Notes under the pieces: generated by a model
Told to the model about the DNA's origin: nothing
Seen by the model: the letters and a program-made list of their open reading frames with translations, nothing else
Database searches by the model: none
Part shown: positions 39,531 through 53,234 of the stretch, piece by piece
How positions within the stretch are numbered: position 1 is the first letter of the stretch
Layout: each line of letters begins with the position of its first letter
Assembly (NCBI RefSeq): GCF_008630915.1
Contig: NZ_CP043909.1
Location: 2,790,001-2,854,000, forward strand
Direction: 5' to 3'
Length of the DNA: 64,000 nt
Source: Acinetobacter suaedae
GTDB lineage: Bacteria; Pseudomonadota; Gammaproteobacteria; Pseudomonadales; Moraxellaceae
Program-made: the position numbers and the translations under genes

Positions 39531-40025
39531 ATGGCAAAAGATAACCGCCTTTATACGCTGGTTAAAACCACTTCTAAATTTCCGAAAAGCATCCGTAGCA
39601 CGCTATGGAGTAAAGCCTTTGGTCGTGTTGTCCCAATGGTTGGAACTGCAAATATTCGCTATTTAGAAGTGGATAAAGACCATGTCACAGTTCGTATCGA
39701 AAACCAACGTAATATGCAAAATCATATTAAAGGTGTTCATGCAGCTGCAATGGCGTTATTGGCTGAAACAGCAACAGGCTTCTTAACAGGCTTACATGTA
39801 CCCGATAATCGTATTTTATTGATTAAATCGTTACATGTAGATTATTTGAAAGTGGCACAAGGTGGTTTGACTGCAACAGCAACATTATCAGCCGATCAAC
39901 AAAAGTTTATCGCTGACAATGAAAAAGGCGAGTTATTGATTCCCGTGACCGTTATTGATGATTCTGGCAATGAGCCCATCCAATGCCAAATGCTTTGGGC
40001 TTGGCTGCCAAAACGTAAGAAATAA
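39531..40025 (+). CDS. DUF4442 hot-dog thioesterase-like protein
   Basis: The 164 residues contain the hot-dog pattern NHIKGVHAAAMALLAETATGFLTG, with the helix and catalytic-like His/Glu positions of PaaI-type thioesterases, followed by LLIKSLHVDYLKVAQGGLTATATL. That is the DUF4442 family. The acyl substrate is not known. It follows yajQ by 14 bases and has a strong terminator. Confidence 0.8.
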   Translation: MAKDNRLYTLVKTTSKFPKSIRSTLWSKAFGRVVPMVGTANIRYLEVDKDHVTVRIENQRNMQNHIKGVHAAAMALLAETATGFLTGLHVPDNRILLIKSLHVDYLKVAQGGLTATATLSADQQKFIADNEKGELLIPVTVIDDSGNEPIQCQMLWAWLPKRKK

Positions 40026-40040
40026 GCCCCAAAATCAAAA

Positions 40041-40072
40041 TAAAGCCCATCTGAAATGGGCTTTATTTTTTT
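40041..40072 (+). terminator. Terminator after the DUF4442 gene
   Basis: TAAAGCCCAT (40041-40050) pairs with ATGGGCTTTA (40056-40065), followed by seven T. Confidence 0.9.
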
Positions 40073-40080
40073 ATAGCAGG

Positions 40081-40560
40081 TTAAATAAAGGTCTCAATAA
40101 TAATGATCAATTGCTGTAGGTATTCAGCATCTATCTCATCAAATTGATTCAGTTCTTCACTATCAATATCCAGAACAGCAACACACTCACCATTTTTGAT
40201 GACAGGTAACACAATTTCCGATCTTGAAGCAGAGCTACATGCAATGTGTCCTGGAAACTGATCTACATCAGGTACAATCATTACTTGCTGTTGTTGCCAC
40301 GCAGTACCACACACGCCACGGCCTTTGGCTATACGAGTACATGCAATCGGCCCTTGAAATGGTCCCAATACTAATTCATTTTGTTTAACAAGATAAAAGC
40401 CAATCCACAGCCAATCAAATTGTTGTTTTAACGCAGCACAAATATTCGCAAGATTGGCGATCACATCAGACTCACCCTCAACAATTGCCTGAATTTGCGG
40501 AATAATACTTTGATATTGCTCAGCCTTATCACCTTGCTGTAAAACTAACTCTTCAGCCAT
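40081..40560 (-). CDS. msrC: Free methionine-(R)-sulfoxide reductase (GAF type)
   Basis: fRMsr reduces free Met-R-sulfoxide with thioredoxin. The 159-residue GAF protein has the three catalytic/resolving Cys of the family: GPIACTRI, GRGVCGTAW and HIACSSASRSEIVLPV, followed by VLDIDSEELNQFDEID. Downstream of trxC and yciA on the same strand, 54 bases after yciA, so thioredoxin may be its direct reductant here. Confidence 0.92.
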   Translation of the reverse strand: MAEELVLQQGDKAEQYQSIIPQIQAIVEGESDVIANLANICAALKQQFDWLWIGFYLVKQNELVLGPFQGPIACTRIAKGRGVCGTAWQQQQVMIVPDVDQFPGHIACSSASRSEIVLPVIKNGECVAVLDIDSEELNQFDEIDAEYLQQLIIIIETFI

Positions 40561-40614
40561 TCTCTTTATTCCAAATAAAATATTTTTAGCGCATTACTAA
40601 TCACAAAATGTAAC

Positions 40615-41034
40615 TTATTCAGTTGTTGCAAAACCCTGTTTAATCTCTTCTGCAATCACACGCTTATTACCATTTACATCAACTGCCACAAAAGTAAATA
40701 CACCTTCCGTAATACGAACAGGCTTACGAGAGTCATCATGGCTATTCCACACTTCAATTTGGACTTGTACTGAAGTGTTACCCACTTTCAAAATTTTGGT
40801 ATAACAACTAATCACATTCCCTACCTTCACAGGAACAAGAAAACTCATCTGATTAATTGCAATGGTTGCACAACGCCCTTTACTCAACCGCTCAACGTGA
40901 ATTGCACCTGCTAAATCCATCTGTGAAACAATCCACCCACCAAACACATCTCCACTCCAGTTGGTATCTGCTGGCATTGCAATTGTCTGTAACGATAAAG
41001 TTCCTTCTGGCTGGTTTGGGCGCTCCGTCGTCAT
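40615..41034 (-). CDS. yciA: Acyl-CoA thioesterase (YciA type)
   Basis: The 139 residues show the hot-dog acyl-CoA thioesterase core: MPADTNWSGDVFGGWIVSQMDLAGAI (catalytic Asp in MDLA) and GRCATIAINQMSFLVPVKVG. YciA enzymes cleave medium to long acyl-CoA. One base lies between its start and the stop of trxC, so they are translationally coupled. Confidence 0.92.
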   Translation of the reverse strand: MTTERPNQPEGTLSLQTIAMPADTNWSGDVFGGWIVSQMDLAGAIHVERLSKGRCATIAINQMSFLVPVKVGNVISCYTKILKVGNTSVQVQIEVWNSHDDSRKPVRITEGVFTFVAVDVNGNKRVIAEEIKQGFATTE

Positions 41035-41035
41035 A

Positions 41036-41476
41036 TTAATGTCCTTGATGTTGTTGTAATTGCTGGTCTAACCATTGTTGTAACTCTGTCGCCCGTAAAG
41101 CACCACTAACTCTTGCCAACTCTGTCGTTTTATTCATTAAAACCAGTGTTGGAATACTACGAACATTAAATGCAGCACTCAAACGAGGATTTGCCTCAGT
41201 ATCAATTTTTGCAAAAATGACATAAGGATTTTGCTTAGCAACCTGAGCAAAATGCGGTGCCATCATTTTACAAGGACCACACCATTCAGCCCACAGATCA
41301 ATCAAAACAGGGAGATCATTATTGCTAATAAAATGACTAAAATTTTGTTCGTTTAACTCGATGGGCGTTAAAGGTAATAAAGCTTGATGACATTGACCAC
41401 AATTTGGATGAACAGCTAGCTTTTCTTCAGGAACACGATTTTTTGCACCACAGGATGTACAGACAATAATCATCAC
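41036..41476 (-). CDS. trxC: Thioredoxin 2
   Basis: TrxC is a zinc-bearing thioredoxin induced by oxidative stress in E. coli. The 146 residues have an N-terminal zinc ribbon (CTSCG and CGQC) and a thioredoxin domain with the active site WAEWCGPCKMMAP and the cis-Pro in RSIPTLVLM. Its ATG overlaps the stop of the upstream hydrolase gene by 4 bases. Confidence 0.95.
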   Translation of the reverse strand: MMIIVCTSCGAKNRVPEEKLAVHPNCGQCHQALLPLTPIELNEQNFSHFISNNDLPVLIDLWAEWCGPCKMMAPHFAQVAKQNPYVIFAKIDTEANPRLSAAFNVRSIPTLVLMNKTTELARVSGALRATELQQWLDQQLQQHQGH

Positions 41477-42369
41477 ATCACTCCAATATGTTGATGTAAA
41501 AATTCTAATTGGGTTGTGACCGCTTTTTCAAACCAAGAACCATGATAAATATCAAAATGCTTCATTTCCCACTCATGATAGCTCACAAAAGGGGCGATAT
41601 TGGTTGCGGCCTCACGACTAGATGCGATGGGAATCAAACTATCTTGTTTTGCTGCAATGAATAAAACTGGAATATTTATCTTGCGTACATACTGAATAGG
41701 ACGATAGCGCATTAAATTAAAAAAAACACGAGCAGGAACTTCCCCACTCCAATAATAATCAGGATTCACAATGGAATGATAGCCATAATAACTATCAGAG
41801 GTTGGTAGAAAACATAATTTATATTGGTCTACAACAGGTAATGTCTTTGGTACTAACCCCATTTTTGATCCCATATAATCTTGGCTAGAACGCTTTAACG
41901 CTTCGGGATAACGCTGGAGTGGATAAAGTTTAGCGGTTTCAGCACCATCAACATAAGGCACTTGTACCATGACAGCTTGAATATTTTTTAGATCCGTGGC
42001 CAAACTCAGGGCATATCCACCACTTAAAGAGGTTCCCCAAAGAATGATTCGTCTGTTATCAATCAACTTACAATTTGATGCAAACTGAACAATCGTCTTC
42101 CAGTCATCAAGCTGAGCAGTTAAAGAGACTAACTCTCTAGGCTTTCCTGTACTCCCCCCCCAATAGCGATAATCAAATAAAATGACCGCATATCCTGCTT
42201 TTGCAAACCGCTGAGCATATTGAACTAATTTAAATTGACGCAAACCAGCAAACCCATGAGCCATGATAATAACTGCTGGCTTAATGTTAGATTTGGGAAG
42301 ATAAAAATCTGCTGCGATTGTTTCATCACCACTCGGAACATACAACGGCTCAACGGTATAGGTGTGCAT
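41473..42369 (-). CDS. Alpha/beta hydrolase of dienelactone/S9 type
   Basis: The 298-residue protein has the fold's oxyanion strand IIMAHGFAGLRQFKLV, the nucleophile elbow WGTSLSGGYALS (Ser in GTSLSG), an acidic site VLFIAAKQDSLIP and a late His in WEMKHFDIYHGSWF. There is no signal peptide. Substrate unknown; resembles dienelactone-type or feruloyl-like esterases. First gene of the trxC-yciA transcript. Confidence 0.85.
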   Translation of the reverse strand: MHTYTVEPLYVPSGDETIAADFYLPKSNIKPAVIIMAHGFAGLRQFKLVQYAQRFAKAGYAVILFDYRYWGGSTGKPRELVSLTAQLDDWKTIVQFASNCKLIDNRRIILWGTSLSGGYALSLATDLKNIQAVMVQVPYVDGAETAKLYPLQRYPEALKRSSQDYMGSKMGLVPKTLPVVDQYKLCFLPTSDSYYGYHSIVNPDYYWSGEVPARVFFNLMRYRPIQYVRKINIPVLFIAAKQDSLIPIASSREAATNIAPFVSYHEWEMKHFDIYHGSWFEKAVTTQLEFLHQHIGVM

Positions 42370-42492
42370 GCGCGCTCCATTTCATTATCTTTTTACTGAA
42401 CATCACTTATTTGTTATAGACATTTAAACTCAAGATCAAGCTTAATGCTATGATAGAGCATAAAATGTTTTGTTTGTTTTTGGAGTGACAAG

Positions 42493-42828
42493 ATGTCAGA
42501 GAATGTAGGTTTTGCAGGTCAAATTGGCCCAGAACACGTAGAACAAGTTGTTGAAAAAGGCTTTAAATCTATTATTAACAACCGTCCTGATATGGAAGGT
42601 GGCCCTGAACAACCAACCAGTGCTCAGATCGAAGAATCAGCACGCAATGCAGGATTAGATTATGTCTATCAACCTGTCGTTGCTGGTCAGATTACTGAAC
42701 TCGACGTCCGTACTTTCGCCAATCATTATAATGAACTCCCAAAACCAATCTTAATGTTCTGCCGCACTGGCAATCGCTCGAACAATTTATACCAACTCGC
42801 CAAACAAATGGATTTGTTGGATGATTAA
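42493..42828 (+). CDS. DUF442 sulfur-transferase-like protein
   Basis: The 111 residues match the TIGR01244/DUF442 family (also the N-terminal part of beta-lactamase-hydrolase-like proteins): GFAGQIGPEHVEQVVEKGFKS, INNRPDMEGGPEQPTSAQIE and the Cys loop MFCRTGNRSNNL. These are persulfide-forming or phosphatase-like cysteine proteins. Here it stands alone without the metallo-hydrolase domain. Confidence 0.82.
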   Translation: MSENVGFAGQIGPEHVEQVVEKGFKSIINNRPDMEGGPEQPTSAQIEESARNAGLDYVYQPVVAGQITELDVRTFANHYNELPKPILMFCRTGNRSNNLYQLAKQMDLLDD

Positions 42829-42927
42829 TTAATTTTTATGAAAATTATAATCACATCACATTTTAAATTTGTTTTCGCTATTAACTTGGTTAAATCAAAG
42901 AAATAGCCAATACATTTAAGTGATTTA

Positions 42928-42971
42928 AATAGTGCTGAGATTTCATCTAGATGATTTAATCAGCACTATTT
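42928..42971 (+). terminator. Terminator after the DUF442 gene
   Basis: AAATAGTGCTGA (42928-42939) pairs with TCAGCACTATTT (42960-42971), a 12-bp stem with a long loop, followed by T. Confidence 0.7.
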
Positions 42972-43210
42972 TTAATGTATGCTAGCATAGTTAATTTAGA
43001 GCGATTAAATTCAAATTATTATTTGCGAGCCACTAAAGTTAAATAAACAATGGTATCTAAACTTTAAATACCTCCAATGTTTTAGTGATTATGAACACCA
43101 AAATGGACTTAGTTTGAGACAGAATTAAAATATCGGTCACCTGTCACTATCGCAAGTAATTATGAAATATTAATAACTCTACATTTCACATAATTAATTT
43201 GGGGAAGTCT
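42972..43210. other. Noncoding region upstream of the lipoprotein gene
   Basis: AT-rich stretch after the terminator at 42928-42971. I see no ORF with a ribosome binding site and no strong inverted repeat. It should hold the lipoprotein promoter. Confidence 0.45.
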
Positions 43211-44389
43211 ATGAAGTTTATTAAGGGGACACTTGCCGTTGCTTTGACCAGCATAATTACAGCTTGTGGCGGCGGTGGAAGTAAAGGTTACTATGGTAAC
43301 AGCGGCGGTAATAACACGGAACAACCACCTGTTACCTCTCCAGAATTAGAAGCTGCAGCTACTACGTTAGCATCTTTAAAAAAAGAAGGAAAATTCTTAT
43401 TTGGCAACTACGATGCTAGTGATAGCAGCATATCTAAAGGCTATATTGACCATGCACTGGATACCTTTGCTCAAGGTCCATTACAACTCACAGTTGATGC
43501 GAAAAAGTTATTTGATCAAGATAAATCTTATTTCACTTATCATGCAACGTGTTTTGGCGGTGAAGGCAATCAAATTTATGAAAACACACCTTGCTATGCT
43601 CTAGAAGGTGAGGAGAATATTAAGACTGCACTTAATACAATCGCCCCCAATAGATATAATGATTGGGATTTTAAAATCACGAAAGAGCAACTCAATTCAC
43701 TTAAAATTACACCAGAACAAATTAAAAAGTTTACAGGTGATACATTCATTTTGATTTTTGATAATCAAAATGCAGATAAGGCTTGGAATGACATATGGAT
43801 TGCGGGTGTATTTGGTTATCCTTATCAACAATCTTGGGGCTTGACACAATCTAACCAATTACGTGTTGTCTCCATGAATGGTGAAGGCCAATATAATGTC
43901 ACTGTTTCCCATCCAGATGAAGAAAGTAAAACTTATGGTGCATTAAGCATTTATAAAGATCCAAAAAGTTTAGATGGAGATTTATTCGTTTTACAAAATG
44001 ATTCCAGTTTCGATGTTCTCATTAATGATAATCCAAGTACACCAGATCTAGAACCCGTATCCTTTGTTGTAAATTCTATACCTGGTGATGCAACGGCTCT
44101 TGCAACTTATCGCATTAAGTCTTCGGGGGATAAAGTATTAAATATCCCAAGTGTTTCAGCGATTTCAGGCTCTCGCATTACGAATGAAGGACCTTCAAAT
44201 AATTTACAAAGTTTTACAGGTAGTGTGTATTTAGAAGGCTCTGATATCTTTACGTTTAAGAAATCATTAAATGGGACCATGCTAAAATTTAAACATATTT
44301 TTAATGATATTACTTTTGAAGGTAGCTCTATTAATCATAATGGTACTGTAAAGACAACATTGACTAAACCAACAAACCTTCAATATTAA
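43211..44389 (+). CDS. Unrecognised lipoprotein with a large beta-rich domain
   Basis: I choose ATG 43211 (GGGGAA just upstream), 392 residues. The lipobox TACG is followed by a Gly run and a Gly/Asn/Pro linker. The rest is a single domain with many short strands and two early Cys (CFGGEGNQIYENTPC) that may form a disulfide. The C-terminal half shows beta-helix-like or lectin-like alternation (FTGSVYLEGSDIFTFKK). No named family. The preceding 380 bases are noncoding and may carry its promoter. Confidence 0.65.
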   Translation: MKFIKGTLAVALTSIITACGGGGSKGYYGNSGGNNTEQPPVTSPELEAAATTLASLKKEGKFLFGNYDASDSSISKGYIDHALDTFAQGPLQLTVDAKKLFDQDKSYFTYHATCFGGEGNQIYENTPCYALEGEENIKTALNTIAPNRYNDWDFKITKEQLNSLKITPEQIKKFTGDTFILIFDNQNADKAWNDIWIAGVFGYPYQQSWGLTQSNQLRVVSMNGEGQYNVTVSHPDEESKTYGALSIYKDPKSLDGDLFVLQNDSSFDVLINDNPSTPDLEPVSFVVNSIPGDATALATYRIKSSGDKVLNIPSVSAISGSRITNEGPSNNLQSFTGSVYLEGSDIFTFKKSLNGTMLKFKHIFNDITFEGSSINHNGTVKTTLTKPTNLQY

Positions 44390-44465
44390 GTTTATAAAAT
44401 TGAAGTGATAAGGCTCAGCAATTGGGCCTTAACTTTTTAAACATGATTTTTCATACGCTAATAAA

Positions 44466-44497
44466 AAACACCCCCAGCCATTAGGTTGGGGGTGTTT
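44466..44497 (-). terminator. rRNA operon terminator
   Basis: AAACACCCCCAGCC (44466-44479) pairs with GGTTGGGGGTGTTT (44484-44497), one G-U. On the minus strand it is followed by U from the complement of 44463-44468, 11 bases after the end of 5S. Confidence 0.92.
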
Positions 44498-44507
44498 GAA
44501 TTTAAAA

Positions 44508-44621
44508 GCTGGCGATGACTTACTCTCACATGGCAAGTGCCACACTACCATCAGCGCGAAGAGGTTTCACTTCTGAGTTCGGGAAGGGATCAGGTGGTTC
44601 ACTCTTGCTATTGTCGCCAGC
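44508..44621 (-). rRNA. rrf: 5S ribosomal RNA
   Basis: The minus strand begins GCTGGCGACAATAGCAAG and ends GTCATCGCCAGC, so the two ends pair as helix I of 5S. It contains the conserved CCCGAACTCAGAAGTGAAAC block. Length about 114 bases. Last gene of the operon. Confidence 0.96.
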
Positions 44622-44863
44622 AAACTGTTTTGGCTTTGGGTGGTCTTACTTTTAAACTTATTATTAAGTTCATGCCACTTAGTACCGAAAGAGTTATTAA
44701 CGGATTAGTAGAACATAAAGCATAGCTTTATGTCTTGCGCTCGGGCAAAGATTATTAATCTTTGCTTATCCTCGCTCATGAGTCTGTATTGTAACTAGTT
44801 TTAACACTAAATCAAGTTATGTATTGAATTTATCTTGAATACAACAACTGTTTGGGTGTTGTA
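44622..44863 (-). other. Spacer between 23S and 5S rRNA
   Basis: About 240 bases without tRNA. It contains a small hairpin (GCAAAGATT... at about 44743-44765) and one side of the 23S processing stem at 44857-44870. Confidence 0.6.
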
Positions 44864-47755
<2,892 letters not shown>

Positions 47756-48084
47756 TACAACCCCAAACAGTCGTTAACACATACAAGTGAGTGTTATCGT
47801 TGCAAACTTAATTGCTACTGGTTTGTTGTCTGTGAACTTAATCACCATACAGCTTCAATCTAAATTCATATACCAAAACGCTTGATTCAGTGTTTTTGCT
47901 AGTTCTCAATTTCATTCTTTCGAATGAATTGAGTGAACAATTTATTTCAGACTCAATTCTACTAATCTGTTAATGATTAACTACAGCCTCGTCAGCTTGC
48001 AGTAAACTGTGATAAATCACAGAAGTTAATAAGCGTTTAACTTACTAAGTTCTGTAATCTTTAGCTCGTACTTCGTAAAGTACG
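47756..48084 (-). other. Spacer between tRNA-Ala and 23S rRNA
   Basis: About 330 bases, AT-rich, with the other side of the 23S processing stem at 47749-47763. I see no extra tRNA or gene. Confidence 0.6.
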
Positions 48085-48160
48085 TGGTGGAGACTAGGAG
48101 AGTCGAACTCCTGACCTCCTGCGTGCAAAGCAGGCGCTCTACCAACTAAGCTAAGTCCCC
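48085..48160 (-). tRNA. tRNA-Ala (anticodon TGC)
   Basis: 76 bases reading GGGGACTTAGCTTAGTTGG... on the minus strand and ending with encoded CCA. The D, anticodon and T arms fold normally; the anticodon loop is CTTTGCACG. In the 16S-23S spacer, as usual. Confidence 0.97.
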
Positions 48161-48231
48161 AGCTTACAATCATCATGAACGATATATCTTTTTATCTAGC
48201 AGCTTGTGATTATTCATCACTTCGTCAGTAG

Positions 48232-48308
<77 letters not shown>

Positions 48309-48367
48309 TCAGATACATCTTCGAAGAACAACTTGTTGTGGATTCTTACCAGTCACCAATCTTTCGT

Positions 48368-49905
<1,538 letters not shown>

Positions 49906-50247
49906 AATCATTTGCACCTTAGTTAAGACAAGGTGCCAATTCTGGCTCATCAATTACTGACTTAATATTCGCTCAAATAAACTTCGAGAAATTTAAACCA
50001 ATTAATCAATGAAAATATATTCGATCGATCAACCAGTAAAAATCCACACAAGTTGTTCTTCTATTCTCTTAATGATCTTCTCGATGATTCGTCATCATCA
50101 AGCTAGGTCGGCTATATTACTCTAAATTTCTTTAAAGTCAACTGGTAATTTAGATATTTTATCAACTTATCAACCACACCAAGAATCTAACCACTTTAAG
50201 CCAAATCCTTGTTTATCAACAAGTTTTTATCCGCATCACCGCCGATG
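49906..50247 (-). other. rRNA leader region
   Basis: About 340 bases between the P1 start site and 16S. It is AT-rich, as expected for an rRNA leader. I could not clearly place boxA/boxB antitermination elements. Confidence 0.6.
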
Positions 50248-50254
50248 GATGTGC

Positions 50255-50282
50255 ATTATAGAGGATTAGAGATGTGTTGCAA
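50255..50282 (-). promoter_or_regulatory. Ribosomal RNA P1 promoter
   Basis: On the minus strand TTGCAA (50277-50282) and TATAAT (50255-50260) are 16 bases apart, a near-consensus sigma-70 promoter with the short spacing typical of rRNA P1. An AT-rich UP-like stretch lies upstream (AAAAAACACT). Start site near 50248, about 340 bases before 16S. Confidence 0.8.
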
Positions 50283-50356
50283 GTGTTTTTTCTCAATTAC
50301 CAGAACGTTTGTCTACTTCTTACACAAATAAGGCTGAAAATTCGAAATCTTATCTA

Positions 50357-51373
50357 TTATTTGCTCGGTTTTGTTTTTTTCTTGCCAATGTAAAGGTCGA
50401 CAATCAATGTATTCACAATAACCTGACCCTTGATATGTCTCATTGTTCCAAAAAGTTGATAATTAAAGCTCCCCACATAACCCGCAGCTAATCCAAACTT
50501 ATAATCACCACGGCTTTGACCATGTAATTGGAAAACAATCTGATCGCCCTGTTGGTACTGCCAAATAAACTCTCGAGCTAAATACATATCACGTCCATTT
50601 GGCGTTCGTACTTTTGGATAAACTCGCATAACATCAAAATCTACATTTTGATTGTAGAGTATGCTTGGTTGTTGATCATGTTGAATTTCTATTCGGGTAA
50701 AAATGATCTGATTCCACTGGTTTCTTAGCTCTGTAAGAATAATTTGCAATTCAGCATGGACCTGAATAATTTGATAAGTGAAAAAATGAAATGCAATAAA
50801 AGGTAAATGTACAGCGCGGGCATGCTTTAACACTCCTTGTGCTGTAATTTGATATTTTTGTTTTTTATATACCAACTCCCCTTCGCATTGACATCGTGTA
50901 TACCAATAATCAGCAACTCCCCATTGTAATGCGGAGTGATTCTCAACTTCAGAAAATGTATTTACTTTTAATTCACAACTAAGCTCATCATCAAAACGTT
51001 TAAAATAATAATTGGGGGCATCAACCTGAATATGATCAATATCTAAAAATTGATAACGATCAACATCAAATTGACACTGATCTTTTGCACTATAACTTTT
51101 GAGATGCCCAACTGTTGCTACGCTACTACTTACTAAGACGGTTGCGGTATCAATTGCTGTGGTCATCACAGCACTCGCGTTATAACAAACCGGAATGCGT
51201 GGTTGTCCGATAAGACTGATAAAATTTAGATAATGAAAAGGCGCTGGAAGATTTGGCAGGATCAAAGCCTGATAAACGATTTTAAATAAACCCTTAGGTG
51301 GATAGAAGATTAGAGCATCTGACTTATTGAGGTTCAGCTGCTTTAATTGATTGTTATTTATCAATATTGGCAT
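50357..51373 (-). CDS. Uncharacterised protein, DUF6670-like
   Basis: The 338 residues have no signal peptide or clear membrane segment. It resembles uncharacterised Acinetobacter proteins I recall as DUF6670. Features include a Pro-rich LPNLPAPFHYLNFISLIGQP near the start, an acidic/aromatic middle, and a C-terminal beta region (LHGQSRGDYKFGLAAGYVGSF) before a basic KKKTKPSK tail. The fold looks like the carotenoid/lipid-binding lipocalin-type calycin repeats, but this is weak. It lies 17 bases after pssA and may be in its operon. Confidence 0.6.
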   Translation of the reverse strand: MPILINNNQLKQLNLNKSDALIFYPPKGLFKIVYQALILPNLPAPFHYLNFISLIGQPRIPVCYNASAVMTTAIDTATVLVSSSVATVGHLKSYSAKDQCQFDVDRYQFLDIDHIQVDAPNYYFKRFDDELSCELKVNTFSEVENHSALQWGVADYWYTRCQCEGELVYKKQKYQITAQGVLKHARAVHLPFIAFHFFTYQIIQVHAELQIILTELRNQWNQIIFTRIEIQHDQQPSILYNQNVDFDVMRVYPKVRTPNGRDMYLAREFIWQYQQGDQIVFQLHGQSRGDYKFGLAAGYVGSFNYQLFGTMRHIKGQVIVNTLIVDLYIGKKKTKPSK

Positions 51374-51390
51374 ACTGAACCTCCATATTT

Positions 51391-52224
51391 TTAGGTTGTT
51401 ATTTTTGAATCATTCTTTTTCGCTAACAAAGTCGTTATAAATCCAGATAGGATATAAATAATACAAACAGTCAATATCCCTACTGGAATGTTGTACGTGA
51501 TTGCTGCAAAAATCAAGACCACAGGTAACATCACAACAAAAGGTACCCGCTTACGATCCATTTGTTTAAATGAATAATATTTGATATTCGAAATCATGAG
51601 TAAACCTATACTCACCATTACTATTGCATTAACAACTTGAATCACAATATCTTTCAAATCAAAAATAAATGGAAAGTCACGACCAACCCAAACCATTGAA
51701 ATCACGGTGACAGCAGCGAGAGGACTTGCAATACCAATAAAGTATCGTTTATCTACCACACCAATTTGAACATTAAAACGAGCCAATCTGAAAGCAGCGC
51801 AAGCAGTATAAATAAAACAGCATGCTAACCCAATACGACCAAGATCATGGAGGCTCCAGCTATACATCAAAATTGCAGGTGCAACACCAAAAGCAAGCAA
51901 ATCTGACAATGAATCATATTGCTCACCAAAAGCACTTTGTGCACCGATGGCACGAGCAACACGCCCATCCAAACCATCCAATAATGCAGCTAAAAAAATC
52001 GCATAAATAGCTTGGTTAAAATTACCATTCATACTGGCAATAATGGAATAAAAACCAGAAAGAAGTGCAGCCGTTGTAATTAAATTCGGCCACAAATAAA
52101 TCCCACGACGTTTTACTTTTTGCCCTTCGTGCGTATGCTCTTCTTCTTCCACTTCAAATGTAATGATATCAAATGACCTACCATCTTTATTTAAATCAGA
52201 ATCAGGTTTCAGAGAATTTGTCAT
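51391..52224 (-). CDS. pssA: CDP-diacylglycerol-serine O-phosphatidyltransferase
   Basis: This inner-membrane enzyme makes phosphatidylserine, the precursor of phosphatidylethanolamine. I choose ATG 52224 (GAGGAA 9 bases upstream), 277 residues. The CDP-alcohol phosphotransferase signature DGLDGRVARAIGAQSAFGEQ with YDSLSD (D-G-x2-A-R-x8-G-x3-D-x3-D) is intact. About eight hydrophobic helices follow, after a charged N-terminus with EEEEHTHEGQKVKRRG. It is the membrane (type II) form. Confidence 0.95.
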   Translation of the reverse strand: MTNSLKPDSDLNKDGRSFDIITFEVEEEEHTHEGQKVKRRGIYLWPNLITTAALLSGFYSIIASMNGNFNQAIYAIFLAALLDGLDGRVARAIGAQSAFGEQYDSLSDLLAFGVAPAILMYSWSLHDLGRIGLACCFIYTACAAFRLARFNVQIGVVDKRYFIGIASPLAAVTVISMVWVGRDFPFIFDLKDIVIQVVNAIVMVSIGLLMISNIKYYSFKQMDRKRVPFVVMLPVVLIFAAITYNIPVGILTVCIIYILSGFITTLLAKKNDSKITT

Positions 52225-52262
52225 TATTTTCAATTCCTCAACAATATTTTAAAGTTGATGAG

Positions 52263-53120
52263 TTATTCACCCACCAACCAACGCACTGCAGCATGCCCAC
52301 CAGTTTCTTGCATACGCAAATGTGGAAATAACCATTGTAATGCTTGATCCGCATCTTCCGAAAATTTCCAAGGTGGGTTAATCACCAAAAGTCCACAACC
52401 ATTTAAACCAACTGGTGTGTCATCAGGCCATACACAGATCTCACACACCAACTGACGGCGAATCCCTGTCTTAAACATTTTCTTTTCAAAACGTTCAATC
52501 ATGGCGCGATCTTTAATTGGATACCATACAGCAAATACACCTGTTGGCCATTTTTTATGAGCAGCTTGAAGTAATTCAACCAGCTGTGGAAAATCTTTTC
52601 TTTCTAACTCATATGGTGGGTCGATCATTATCAAACCACGTTTTTCTTTCGGTGGGATAACCCCTAATAAACCTTCATAAGCATCTCGCTCATGCAGGCC
52701 CATACGTTTATCACGAATGTTATGTCTTAACTCTTGAAATACATCACGTTGCATTTCAAAGACAGTCGCTTTATCAATCTCACGCATTCCCTGTAACGCA
52801 AACCAAGGTGAACCAGGATAACTTCCCTTCCCCTCTTCAGCACGCAAGGTTTCAACCAGCTTTAAATAGTCTTGCACACCTTCAGGTGCCTGACGCTTCT
52901 CCATCTCACTTAACTGGATGAGGCGATGAATGCCAGTTAAAAACTCACCAGATTTTTGTGCTGGCGCTAGAGATAAATCATATTTACCTGCCCCACCATG
53001 GGTATCGATATATCGATATGGCTTATCTTTAGCATTTAAACGATTAAGCAGTTGAAGCAAAAGCACATGCTTCATAACATCGGCAAAGTTACCTGCATGG
53101 AAATGGTGACGGTAATTCAT
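52263..53120 (-). CDS. rlmJ: 23S rRNA (adenine-2030-N6)-methyltransferase
   Basis: The 285 residues match RlmJ. The start MNYRHHFHAGNFADVMKHVLL is the family signature; the SAM-binding loop is DTHGGAGKYDL, and the catalytic motif IV is IDPPYE, in LIMIDPPYELERKDF. It modifies A2030 of 23S rRNA; the operon for that RNA is 5 kb away here. Monocistronic, reverse. Confidence 0.96.
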   Translation of the reverse strand: MNYRHHFHAGNFADVMKHVLLLQLLNRLNAKDKPYRYIDTHGGAGKYDLSLAPAQKSGEFLTGIHRLIQLSEMEKRQAPEGVQDYLKLVETLRAEEGKGSYPGSPWFALQGMREIDKATVFEMQRDVFQELRHNIRDKRMGLHERDAYEGLLGVIPPKEKRGLIMIDPPYELERKDFPQLVELLQAAHKKWPTGVFAVWYPIKDRAMIERFEKKMFKTGIRRQLVCEICVWPDDTPVGLNGCGLLVINPPWKFSEDADQALQWLFPHLRMQETGGHAAVRWLVGE

Positions 53121-53234
53121 GTTGACAATTATTCCTCAATTCAAAGGATAGTTTAGCATGAAATAAGGGCTGTTGACATTTCACACATACTTGGGACAGT
53201 AGACATTTTTTAGTGTTGATGTGATCATCTAAAA

